Of a DNA stretch of 64,000 nt, positions 24,793 through 33,647 are shown one piece after another. Source of the DNA: G963677485 sp942492855 (GTDB taxonomy: Bacteria; Armatimonadota; HRBIN16); assembly GCA_942492855.1 (NCBI GenBank), contig OW818647.1:2418001-2482000 (forward strand), read 5' to 3'. The notes below the pieces were generated by a model that saw only the letters and a program-made list of their open reading frames with translations, did not search any database and was not told where the DNA came from. Every line of letters starts with the position of its first letter. The first letter of the stretch is position 1. Made by a program: the position numbers and the translations under genes.

Positions 24793-27447
24793 ATGCCCAA
24801 CACGCCTAAAATCATCGCCGAATGGCAGTTCGACAAACCTGGAGTGCCCCAAAATTGGGTCGTCGCTCAGGATATCGCGAATTTCGGCATCAAGGGAGGG
24901 TTGTTGTCGGGTGAAGTCACAGCGCAGACATGCTTCATGATGTGCAACGGGCTGTCTTTCCCCACCAGCCCCTACCAATGCCTGCACATGCGGGTTCGCG
25001 CCAAGCAGACCGGTGAGGGAAATATGCTGTGGATGGGGCCAACTGACCCCACACATAACTGGGACAGGCGCGTGCCCTTCAGCATCAAGCAATCGGGCAA
25101 GTGGCAGGATGTGGTTCTCTATCCCTTCTGGCAGACGGAAAAGAGCATCAGCGGACTGCGAATTGACCTGCGCGGTCCTGGCGGATTTGACATCGCGTTC
25201 ATCCGAGTCATCCAGTGGGGTGAGGCCGATTCGGCCAGCCAGCAGACCACATGGCAGCTTGACCAGCAGCAGCAACAGTCATGGCGGAGCGGACCAGACC
25301 CATTAAACATGTTCGCACCCCCAGTCAAGCTTGATCTATTTGCGCGGCGGTATGTCACCCTCAAGCTGCGCAGCTCAGTATCCGGAACCTGTCGTCTGGT
25401 GTATGCCGCTGAAACCGCATCTGGGATGCTCTGGGAGCCGTTTGAAGTGCAGGCCAGTCCACAGGTCCAGAACTACACGGTAGAGCTGCAGGGTGCCTGG
25501 CCGGGACGGGCGAACTGGAGCTGGCGTGACCCCATCATCGCACTGGGTGTTCAGATTCCAGATCAGATGCAGGGCAAGCTGGTTTGGGAAGGCATGGATG
25601 TCAATGCCCGCCCGCAAGGCCCGGCGGAAATCCAGGTGAAGTATTTCGGATTCGATGAGGCGATCAACCGCATGGGCCGGCCAAGCCGCATTGTAGCCGA
25701 ACTGCTCAACTCAGGCGGGGTCGACGCGCCTATGCAAGAGGTTTCCCTCGGTCTGCCGATGGGCGTCAAGTCGGACACTGCCAGCTTGAGACAAACGGTG
25801 GACCTGTCTTCCGGCGGGGCGGTCACCCGCGTGAGCTGGATGGTCACTGCGGAGAATGCGAAGAGATACGGGCTCAAGCTGTCCGTTCAGGGCAAGCAGC
25901 AGGCCTCCGCGCAGTTGCAGTTTATGAACGCCGTGGAGCTGAGCGGCGATACTGCCATGCCCAAACCAAAACCGGTGAAGACCCTCACCGACATCTACAT
26001 GTATTACTTCCCGGGCTGGGAGATCGATGCGCGGTGGGACTGTGTGAGGCGAGTCGCTCCCGAGCGCAAGCCCTGGTTGGGATACTACGACGAAACACGC
26101 CCTGAACTGGTCGACTGGCAGATCAAGGCCGCGGTGGAGAACGGCATCACCGGCTACATTCTGGACTGGTATTGGGCTGATGGCCGCCTGAGCTTGAATC
26201 ACTGGCTGGAGAACTACGCGAAGTCGCGGTATCGCGACATGCTGAAAATCTCGCTGATGTGGTGCAACCATGTGGGTGTGCAAAACCGCGATGATTTCCT
26301 GAAGATGATCCAATACTGCATCGACACCGCCTTTGTTTGGAAGAGCTACATCACCATCAACCAGAAGCCGCTGATCGTGGTGTGGGACAGCGACCGGTTG
26401 CGGAATGGGATGGGCGGTAGTGCGGCAGTGGCGAAGCTGTTCGCCGAGGCCGACCAACTAGCGGTTCAGGCCGGTCATAAAGGCATCACATTCATGGAAT
26501 CCGGCATGTACATGCCCGCCACCAGAGGCCGCACGGAAATAGTCAAAGCCGATGGTTATACTGGCTTCATGACCTACCATGACTGGTGGAAGGCCCTCTA
26601 CCTGGCTCCCAGTAGCCGCGAAGTCTCATTCGCCGATATGGTCAAGACGGCTGAGCCGACCTGGGCAGATAAACGCAAAGCGGCCAGTGGAATAAAATAC
26701 TACCCGGTGATCGACAGCGGCTGGGATCCCCGCCCCTGGCACGGAGATGGCCCTAGAGCTGGGCGCATTGTCAACCGTACGCCCGAGTTATTTGAGGCGT
26801 TATTGCGCAAGGCGCGAACTGACTGGCAGAAACACAAGCAGGAGTTCATATTGCTGGGCCCGGCCAACGAGTGGGGTGAGGGCAGCTACATCGAGCCGAA
26901 TGTGGAGCACGGCTTCCGCATGTACGAGGCGGTGCGTAAGGTATTCGCGACCACACCGGAGCGGAACTGGCCGGAGAACATCGGGCCGGTGGACATCGGC
27001 CTTTCGCCGATTGAGTTCCCGCCCCTGCCCTTGCAATCAAGCTGGCAGTTCAAGCAGTCAGAGCAGGGCTGGAGTCCCATGATGTGCATCACCGACTTTA
27101 GCGTGAGGCAAGGCGCTCTGCGCTTCCACAGCTCGCTGGAGGACCCGGCGATTGAGTGCCATGCCCGCGTTGATATGCGGACAGCGAATCGCCTGAAAGT
27201 GGTGATGCAGATCAGCCACCCCACGGTCAAGACGGCCGATGCCCGGCTGTTCTGGGGCACACCAAAGGGTGAGTTCAGCGTTCAAGCCAGCGTGGGCATA
27301 CCCATAATCGCCGATGGCCAGATGCATAGCTATACGGTTGACATCCCGCCTGCATTCCGCACCGGCGAAACGCGCATTCTGCGCTTCGACCCCTGTGAGC
27401 TGGCCGGTGCCGATATCGCGATCGAGAGCATCGAACTGCTGCCCTGA
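24793..27447 (+). CDS. WbsX / GH99-like protein with N- and C-terminal beta domains
   Basis: 884 residues, ATG 24793 with GAGGTG 8 nt upstream; no signal peptide. Residues ~395-735 form the WbsX (GH99-like) domain: DIYMYYFPGWE, YYDETRPELVDWQIKAAVENG, GYILDWYW, FMTYHDWW, and near the end LLGPANEWGEGSYIEPN, whose glutamates are the likely catalytic residues. The N-terminal ~390 residues contain two carbohydrate-binding-like beta-sandwiches (LLSGEVTAQ, GFDIAFIRVIQWG), and another beta domain closes the protein (LRFDPCELAGADIAIESIELL). GH99-like enzymes cleave alpha-mannosides. WbsX proteins are often found in polysaccharide clusters, and an exopolysaccharide locus lies just downstream on the other strand. 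Confidence 0.8.
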   Translation: MPNTPKIIAEWQFDKPGVPQNWVVAQDIANFGIKGGLLSGEVTAQTCFMMCNGLSFPTSPYQCLHMRVRAKQTGEGNMLWMGPTDPTHNWDRRVPFSIKQSGKWQDVVLYPFWQTEKSISGLRIDLRGPGGFDIAFIRVIQWGEADSASQQTTWQLDQQQQQSWRSGPDPLNMFAPPVKLDLFARRYVTLKLRSSVSGTCRLVYAAETASGMLWEPFEVQASPQVQNYTVELQGAWPGRANWSWRDPIIALGVQIPDQMQGKLVWEGMDVNARPQGPAEIQVKYFGFDEAINRMGRPSRIVAELLNSGGVDAPMQEVSLGLPMGVKSDTASLRQTVDLSSGGAVTRVSWMVTAENAKRYGLKLSVQGKQQASAQLQFMNAVELSGDTAMPKPKPVKTLTDIYMYYFPGWEIDARWDCVRRVAPERKPWLGYYDETRPELVDWQIKAAVENGITGYILDWYWADGRLSLNHWLENYAKSRYRDMLKISLMWCNHVGVQNRDDFLKMIQYCIDTAFVWKSYITINQKPLIVVWDSDRLRNGMGGSAAVAKLFAEADQLAVQAGHKGITFMESGMYMPATRGRTEIVKADGYTGFMTYHDWWKALYLAPSSREVSFADMVKTAEPTWADKRKAASGIKYYPVIDSGWDPRPWHGDGPRAGRIVNRTPELFEALLRKARTDWQKHKQEFILLGPANEWGEGSYIEPNVEHGFRMYEAVRKVFATTPERNWPENIGPVDIGLSPIEFPPLPLQSSWQFKQSEQGWSPMMCITDFSVRQGALRFHSSLEDPAIECHARVDMRTANRLKVVMQISHPTVKTADARLFWGTPKGEFSVQASVGIPIIADGQMHSYTVDIPPAFRTGETRILRFDPCELAGADIAIESIELLP

Positions 27448-27465
27448 GGTTTGGGGGGAGTTGGT

Positions 27466-27640
27466 TTGCCAACGTCCGGGGCGGTTTTCTCCTAACCGCG
27501 CCGGTCTGGCGGTTAGCCGCTCGGGTTTGAATTCCGGAACCAGACCGGGGGTGTTTTTCTTAACCGCGCCGGTCTTGATATCTTCAGGGACAAGGGCTTC
27601 AGGCTATCCGCCAGACCGGCGCGGTCAATAGCCATCTCCC
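27466..27640. repeat. GCGCCGGTC hairpin repeat, extended form
   Basis: Starts with GCCAACGTCCGGGGCGG (27470), followed by two AACCGCGCCGGTCT units and an inverse end GCTATCCGCCAGACCGGCGC (27602). The opening 16 bases recur at 49761, where they are read as part of a coding region. No gene is visible between the two convergent genes. Confidence 0.75.
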
Positions 27641-27702
27641 ACCGCTACCTGACCGTAAGACCGCCCCGGACATAGGCATCACGTGATATCACCTTTCGGC
27701 AG

Positions 27703-28917
27703 CTAAAGACGCAGCCGGAGTTTGTCCATAACAGCCGCGAAGTTGGTATCGCCGTATCTGCCCCAGGCGCGTAGATAGGCCTGGCGCAGATCAATCTGTT
27801 TTGTGCCGAAAGCGCCCAGGGCGATCTGAGCGGCCCGGGCCAGTGTCACGGAGCTGACATGATATGCCACCGCAGGAAACACAATTGGCATAAGCCCGCG
27901 CACTCCGGCGGTGCAAAAGCCCAGCCGGGCACTGATGCTTCCAAACCCGATGGTTTTCGCTTTACACAAATTCATGGCCTTTTTGACCAGACCCTTAAGG
28001 CTCAGCCCCTCACGCAGGGTGTGTGATAATGCCTTATCGCAATACTCATCCCAGCTCATTTCGAATGATTTCAACCGGATCCGTTCTACCATTAAATGAA
28101 CGGGGGCCAGGGCCGTACGGACTTCGTTCATCCAAGCCACCAAGTCGCGCTCCATATATGGAGCGTAGTTGGGACGGAACCGAAACTCCATACAGTCGTC
28201 ATACAGCGTCTTGAACCCAGGGTCGATGTCTTTACGTGCTATCATTCGCCTTTGCTTTTCCAGATAACTCCAGTCATAGTCATTCAAGAAGAACAGCAGT
28301 GCATCGCCGTAGCCAATCACGCCCTTCACCACATGTTTAACGATGGTGCGGCGGTCGTCTGGGGTCAATCCGCCCCGATCAAGGATGGCGTCGTTGATGA
28401 TGAACAGGGTGCCGCGGTTGGTCAGCAGGTTGCGCGCGTCAGCCGGTACCACCCGGTCGAGGCTGAACTGATGAAGGCCAGGCACATACGCGGCATCTCC
28501 CAGAATGGTCTTGTGACCATACCGCATGTCATACCACATGACCAGGCACTCACTGCTCTCCAGTTTCGATGTGTTGATGGTGCTCAGGTCCATACCCAAC
28601 CCGTATAGTTCGATAAGGGGCTGCAGGGCTGCGTCTATGCGCTTCTTCAATTCCGTCAGCCGGAGTTCGGACAGGTTATTACAGATCAGCAAAAAGTCCA
28701 GGTTGTTATGCGGCACCTCATTGCCGTCGGGCTGCGTTTCTACGCCGCCCTCACCACGCCCGTATCCGCCAAGCATGACCAGGCAGCGCATCTCCTGCGG
28801 CTCAAGGGCATTACTGACCACTGCGCCAACGTCTTTTGCGGCACTGGTCACCAGCCGTTCTACTTCCACCCCGCCTACAGCAGTAAACCGTCCGAATGGC
28901 ATTTCCTTACTGGTCAT
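27703..28917 (-). CDS. Nucleotidyltransferase-like protein of the polysaccharide locus
   Basis: 404 residues, ATG 28917 overlapping the upstream glycosyltransferase stop by 4 bp (ATGA). Residues ~47-80 match the start of a nucleotidyltransferase (DNA polymerase beta-like) domain: MLGGYGRGEGG, then HNNLDFLLI. In many relatives the acidic motif reads NDYDFLL; here the first acid is Asn, leaving one acid in the pair, with another Asp in GLGMDLSTI. The remaining ~300 residues are helical and unrecognised. It may be a nucleotidyltransferase acting on a precursor, or an inactive regulatory relative. It is the last gene of the exopolysaccharide operon. Confidence 0.6.
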   Translation of the reverse strand: MTSKEMPFGRFTAVGGVEVERLVTSAAKDVGAVVSNALEPQEMRCLVMLGGYGRGEGGVETQPDGNEVPHNNLDFLLICNNLSELRLTELKKRIDAALQPLIELYGLGMDLSTINTSKLESSECLVMWYDMRYGHKTILGDAAYVPGLHQFSLDRVVPADARNLLTNRGTLFIINDAILDRGGLTPDDRRTIVKHVVKGVIGYGDALLFFLNDYDWSYLEKQRRMIARKDIDPGFKTLYDDCMEFRFRPNYAPYMERDLVAWMNEVRTALAPVHLMVERIRLKSFEMSWDEYCDKALSHTLREGLSLKGLVKKAMNLCKAKTIGFGSISARLGFCTAGVRGLMPIVFPAVAYHVSSVTLARAAQIALGAFGTKQIDLRQAYLRAWGRYGDTNFAAVMDKLRLRL

Positions 28918-30068
28918 CGTGACCTCCTGCCGGCCTCAAAAAGGGTCAGCAACCGTGTGATATGGCAGTCGGGCGTATACGACTGCAGGTAGTTGTTCAT
29001 GGCGTTCTCGCCCATCTTGCGGGCTTCTTCAGGGTGGTTAATCACCTCTAGCATCTTTTCGGCTAGCTGTTCGGGGTGATTGGGCAGGATACCAAACCCG
29101 TTGTGACCGTCCTGCAGCCATTCGGTGACTCCGCCGATCTGACTGGCGATGACCGGTGTACCCACGCGGAAGGCCTCAGGGCCGCCTAGACCAAACGTCT
29201 CCGGTGTGCGGCTGGGCATGAGTGCGGCGGCAGCGCGTGCCATCCATTCCACCAGCGTTTCTGCGTTGACTCTGCCCTCGAAATGGACGGAACCCTCTAC
29301 GCCAAGCTCCTTGCACAAAGCTTTGTGCTCATGCTCCTTGCGGCCGCTGCCAAATATGCGCACCTCAACGCGGTCACCCAGAAGCTTCGCAGCCTGCAGT
29401 GTGGTGTCGATGCCTTTTCCGGTGACAAGCTGTGCGGCGAGAACAAACAGATTCGGCTGCCGAGGTACATCCGGCACCTGCACCGGTAGGGCGTAGAGCG
29501 GGATTCCATGGACCCTTGAGCGGTCAAAGCCATGCGCGATAATATGCTCCGCCATATAGCTGGACCCGGTCACAACACCCTGCATCTTCATCATGATGTG
29601 ATGGTGCTTCCGCAAGCTGCCGCAGGTGGTAATGCCCAGTGGGGGAAATCCATCACGGCGGTTCAGGAAACCCAGGCATGGTACATAGCAGGCGGGGCCG
29701 ATGGTGCGTGAGCACGTGTGCCATCCAATGGCGGTATACTTGTGTTCCCTCAAGCAAAACAGTTTGTGGTCGTGGATAAATCGGAAGACGGGCACTGCAC
29801 TGTCAGCCAACTGCTGAAGCAATGCGATGTCTTCAAGCCGGTGTATGTAGACCACATCAGGCTGAAGCTCCAAACACTGGCGGGGGATGTCCACCATGGG
29901 GTACGCCTGCGTGAATGGGGCCACGAAAGCCGCATCGGCGCGTGACCGCACATCATACAGCAGTATGTTCTCATGACCTGCATCGGCAAGCAGTTTCGCG
30001 GTGTTGTGGATGTAGCCTTCTGCGCCGCCCATCGGGACAGCGTTCTCATTGACCCATAGTATCCGCAT
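28914..30068 (-). CDS. GT4-type glycosyltransferase
   Basis: 384 residues. The N-terminal GT-B domain has the glycine-rich acceptor loop NAVPMGGAEGY. The C-terminal domain shows NLFVLAAQLVTGKGID, VRIFGSGRKEHE and the donor-binding E-x7-E motif in TPETFGLGGPEAFRVG (near residue 294), typical of retaining GT4 enzymes. ATG 30068 immediately follows the TAG of the next upstream gene, so both are on one transcript. It would add a sugar from a nucleotide donor to a lipid-linked repeat unit on the cytoplasmic face. Confidence 0.9.
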   Translation of the reverse strand: MRILWVNENAVPMGGAEGYIHNTAKLLADAGHENILLYDVRSRADAAFVAPFTQAYPMVDIPRQCLELQPDVVYIHRLEDIALLQQLADSAVPVFRFIHDHKLFCLREHKYTAIGWHTCSRTIGPACYVPCLGFLNRRDGFPPLGITTCGSLRKHHHIMMKMQGVVTGSSYMAEHIIAHGFDRSRVHGIPLYALPVQVPDVPRQPNLFVLAAQLVTGKGIDTTLQAAKLLGDRVEVRIFGSGRKEHEHKALCKELGVEGSVHFEGRVNAETLVEWMARAAAALMPSRTPETFGLGGPEAFRVGTPVIASQIGGVTEWLQDGHNGFGILPNHPEQLAEKMLEVINHPEEARKMGENAMNNYLQSYTPDCHITRLLTLFEAGRRSR

Positions 30069-31319
30069 CTAGTGACGTTCTCCCTTGCGGCGGGCTGCAC
30101 GTACCTCGTCATAGAGTGATACCAGGCGTCTGGTGATGATCTCCCAGCTATATTGCTGTTGGGCTTTGGCCAGGCCTTTTTCGGCCAGGCCTTGACTTAT
30201 GGATGGATGCATCAGCACATCACATACTGACTGAGCCATGGCGGTGATGTCATTGGGATCAAACAACAGCGCATCATACTCATGCTTCACGAAACTGGGC
30301 ACACCACCCACCCGCGCGGCGGCCACCGGCAGACCCGCAGCCCACGCCTCAAGAATGACAATCCCGAACGGCTCATGGATGGAGGGTAACAAAAACATAT
30401 CTGCTGCGTGGTATGCGTTCACCAGGTCAGGTGAATGGGAATCAATCCCTGGGATCAGCACCACGCGGTCAGCCACACCTAACTGCTGAGCCGTCTGCAC
30501 CACCTTCTCCATGTAAGGCGTGTTCGTGACATGCCCAATCAGCAGCAGGTAGACATCGGGCAACTGTTTACGGATTTCCACCAGAGCCTGGACGGCACCA
30601 AGCTGGTTCTTCTGGTGATCGATCCGCCCCATCACCAATATCAACTGGGCATGCTCAGGTATACCGTGTGCCGCGCGGAAAGCGGTGCGGTCACCCTTGG
30701 CAAACCGCGCCACATCCACTCCGTTGGGCACGTGTTCTACCCGCAAATCGGGGTAGCGTTTGCGCACCTGCTCACATTCGGACATACCCACACAGACCAC
30801 CGCATCCGCATCGGGCACCACCTGCCGCGATCCGAGCAGTACACCCAGGGGCTTGCCCCACTCAAACGAGCCTTTGAATGGAGACACCACAGAGGCGAAT
30901 TCCTCGTCTGGAACATCAAATAACCCGCCATGCAGGGTCACGATATACGGAATCTTCCGTTGCTTCGCGACTACTCTGGCCGATCCGCCCAGTCGCTTGA
31001 ATGTGTGAAGATGGATGATATCGAGGTTTGGTTCCTTACGAAGTGCGTTCATTAGGGGCAGGGAGATCAGATTGCCGCCTTTTCGGTCCATTTGCAGCCT
31101 GGCATCGTCGGTAAGCCCCCACCAGGGATAGCAGTAGTTGAAACGGCGAACCGGAATCCCATCGATTAACTCGTCGTGATTCTTGGCCAATGCCATAGAT
31201 GTAAAAATCGAGGTGTCATGGCCAAGCTGCTGCAGTTGCTTGCTGGTCTCGAGGATCACCGTTTCGGTGCCTCCCCAGTCTGATTGCACAAACCGGCGTG
31301 GAATCTGAATCACTTTCAC
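30069..31319 (-). CDS. GT4-type glycosyltransferase
   Basis: 416 residues from GTG 31319, with GGAGG 10 nt upstream. The acceptor loop is SDWGGTETVILETSKQL. The donor domain has LVMGRIDHQKNQ, YLLLIGHV and the E-x7-E motif HEPFGIVILEAWAAGLPVA (near residue 310). It belongs to the GT4 family of retaining glycosyltransferases. An 85-nt gap separates it from the Wzz/kinase gene upstream, the largest gap in the right half of the locus along with 33559-33647, so a secondary promoter is possible there, though none is clear. Confidence 0.9.
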   Translation of the reverse strand: MKVIQIPRRFVQSDWGGTETVILETSKQLQQLGHDTSIFTSMALAKNHDELIDGIPVRRFNYCYPWWGLTDDARLQMDRKGGNLISLPLMNALRKEPNLDIIHLHTFKRLGGSARVVAKQRKIPYIVTLHGGLFDVPDEEFASVVSPFKGSFEWGKPLGVLLGSRQVVPDADAVVCVGMSECEQVRKRYPDLRVEHVPNGVDVARFAKGDRTAFRAAHGIPEHAQLILVMGRIDHQKNQLGAVQALVEIRKQLPDVYLLLIGHVTNTPYMEKVVQTAQQLGVADRVVLIPGIDSHSPDLVNAYHAADMFLLPSIHEPFGIVILEAWAAGLPVAAARVGGVPSFVKHEYDALLFDPNDITAMAQSVCDVLMHPSISQGLAEKGLAKAQQQYSWEIITRRLVSLYDEVRAARRKGERH

Positions 31320-31404
31320 GCTAAATGCACCTCCTACGGTATGAGCCGTGGAAACAGGCGGCTGTGTTGAGGCGGACAGACATCGTCAGCGACAGCTCAG
31401 CGAA

Positions 31405-33558
31405 TCAAACGAGATAGAGTTTGTCTATCTCATTGGCCACGGCACCATACACAGGGCATCCACCCAGTTTTAAACGGTCCATCGCCTTGCGAATGTTGGA
31501 AGCAGTTTGATACCTGCTCTTGACAACAAAAATACCAAAATCTATGGTTTGCGAAAGCAGCTCAGCATCCACATTGTCCAGCACAGCGGAGGCCTCAACC
31601 ATCACGATGCTGTACCGCCGACCCAGCTCATCCATCAACGCAGCCATGCGCTTACTGCTGATCATATCCGGTGTTACGGTGGTGCCGATGCGGGGGATAA
31701 TGCTGACCCCTCTAAGCTTGGTGGCTTTGATGATCTCATCCACGCTACCCACTTTACCTTCCAGGTAGTCACCGATACCGGCTCCAGCAAGCTGTTCAGG
31801 TGTACACAATTCGGTTATGCTGAGATCCTCACTGCCGCCGTCTATGATCAGCACATTCTCGTCTTGTCGCCCAAGCGATGCAGCCACATGGGCCACGATG
31901 GTGGTCGTGCCTTCACCATGGCGGGCACTGCACACCAGCAGCCGGTTTCCGTGCTGCTGGCAAAGCTGTCGGATCAGTCGCGCGATGACGCTGAACTCCT
32001 CGACCGTCACTAAGCCCTGTTCTGTTGGCATTTTGCGCTCATTCTTATCAAGGTGAGGCAGTTGTCCAATGGCAGGCACACCCAGGCGGGCAGCCATATC
32101 GGGGGCTGATTTAATCCTGGTGTCTGAAAGTTCCATACCAAGGATTAAAGCTAGTGTGATGATGACACCAAAAGCAAAGATACCCATTGTGAGCGTCTTG
32201 CGGTTGCTCTTGACAGGGTTGGAGGGGACCTTGGCATCCGAAATCAGAACGAAGTCGTAGCTGTCGCTGCCATAGAACCGCTTGGCCTTACCAAGCACGT
32301 CTAGCAGTTGTGTCTTTTCGTCTTCCAGGTTCTTCAGATTGCGGCTAAGCACCAGATATTGCCGCTGGGTGCTTGGCAGCGACTCCACCCTGTTGACCGC
32401 GGACTGGCGGGCCAGTTCGAAGTTTTTAACACGTTCCGCCACAGATATCTGGTCTAGTTGGAGGTCGAACTCCTTTGTCAGCATCTCCTGCAGCATGTCG
32501 CCTGATGGAGTAGAGCCCAGGTTGGAGGGGATGACCACACGATAGAGCTGCTCTAACTGCTCTTTCCACTGCTTCACCTGGTCGCTGTCAATAGAGCGCA
32601 CTTTTTGTTCTTCGTAGGCCAGTCTGGCCGCCTCATACTGTGTCTGACTGATGGCTCCGCTTTCCAGCAGGCGCTTCGCCCTGGCCAGTTCCAGTTCACG
32701 CTGGGCGAGTTGAGCCGCGTTGGAGCGCAATTCCTTGTCGTCTGTGATCTTCTGGCGGAGGTTCTCGATACGGGTGTTGATGTTGCTCAGGCGGTCCAGC
32801 TCAAACATCTGCTTTTGCTCACCAGAAACTCGGTCTTTCAGTTGTTTGATGACGGTGCCGAGGTTCTTCACCTGCTCGCGCAAAGTTTTCTGGTCGCTCT
32901 TCGCCTGTTCCCATAATAGATCCATCTGGTTGAACTGGTCCAGAGCTGCTTTACTCATCTCTACAAATTCGGTGTAGTTCGTCTTTTCACTGAATACCTG
33001 CAGTTCGGCGTCCACTACTTTTAATGAGGCCGTGACCGCAGCCAGCCGTTTGCTGACATCCCTGATCTGCCCAGAAGCCGCCTCTTTGTCGATGCGCACT
33101 CCATTGGCCAAGAAGGCATCCCGTACTTGGTTGGCAATGTCGGCAGATAGCTTAGCGTCGTCCCATGTGGCGGTGATGCTGATGATTTCCGTGTTCTTCT
33201 CTACCGAAACATCTATTGCCTGGCCTACGGCATCGAGGGAGGCGGCCAAGTTCAGTTTACGGCGGACATCTTCCAGGTTGGGTTTCACTTTTACCATCGA
33301 CACCTGGGTCATCAGCGATTTACCGATATCGAGGATCTCACGTTTCTTCTCTTCTGAGGGTTTGTAGAGAAGCACCGTTGTGGATTGGTAGATGCTCTTA
33401 TTCAATGTCTGGCCGCCCATGTAAGCCAATCCTGCAAAAAGTGCGATCATAACGACCAATATGAACTTCCGACGCCACAAACCAATGAGCAGCGTGCGGA
33501 TATCTATTGGTAATTTCGCTTCTTGTTCAGCTTCAGGGTTGACGTAAGGCTCCGACAA
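31405..33558 (-). CDS. Wzz/GNVR chain-length regulator fused to a degenerate BY-kinase domain
   Basis: 717 residues from TTG 33558 with AAGGAG 8 nt upstream. Layout: cytoplasmic tail, first membrane helix (~30-52), Wzz domain, long coiled coils (~170-410), second helix (~455-478), then a CpsD/BY-kinase-like domain. The kinase motifs are eroded. Walker A reads SARHGEGTTT (near 545) where active enzymes have a GEGKST-type loop with invariant Lys. Walker A' reads IIDGGSEDLS where a second Asp is expected. Walker B reads VMVEAS instead of a DTPP-type motif. The C-terminus has only one Tyr (DKLYLV) instead of a cluster. Known members co-polymerise and control export of polysaccharide. This one probably keeps the structural role without kinase activity. 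Confidence 0.9.
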   Translation of the reverse strand: MSEPYVNPEAEQEAKLPIDIRTLLIGLWRRKFILVVMIALFAGLAYMGGQTLNKSIYQSTTVLLYKPSEEKKREILDIGKSLMTQVSMVKVKPNLEDVRRKLNLAASLDAVGQAIDVSVEKNTEIISITATWDDAKLSADIANQVRDAFLANGVRIDKEAASGQIRDVSKRLAAVTASLKVVDAELQVFSEKTNYTEFVEMSKAALDQFNQMDLLWEQAKSDQKTLREQVKNLGTVIKQLKDRVSGEQKQMFELDRLSNINTRIENLRQKITDDKELRSNAAQLAQRELELARAKRLLESGAISQTQYEAARLAYEEQKVRSIDSDQVKQWKEQLEQLYRVVIPSNLGSTPSGDMLQEMLTKEFDLQLDQISVAERVKNFELARQSAVNRVESLPSTQRQYLVLSRNLKNLEDEKTQLLDVLGKAKRFYGSDSYDFVLISDAKVPSNPVKSNRKTLTMGIFAFGVIITLALILGMELSDTRIKSAPDMAARLGVPAIGQLPHLDKNERKMPTEQGLVTVEEFSVIARLIRQLCQQHGNRLLVCSARHGEGTTTIVAHVAASLGRQDENVLIIDGGSEDLSITELCTPEQLAGAGIGDYLEGKVGSVDEIIKATKLRGVSIIPRIGTTVTPDMISSKRMAALMDELGRRYSIVMVEASAVLDNVDAELLSQTIDFGIFVVKSRYQTASNIRKAMDRLKLGGCPVYGAVANEIDKLYLV

Positions 33559-33647
33559 CGAGGTATCTCCTTATGTGTCAGTGGATGGATACAACACCAC
33601 CGTATTATCACTATATCACCGGCAAGCACCAGCTTGGTGCATTCGCA

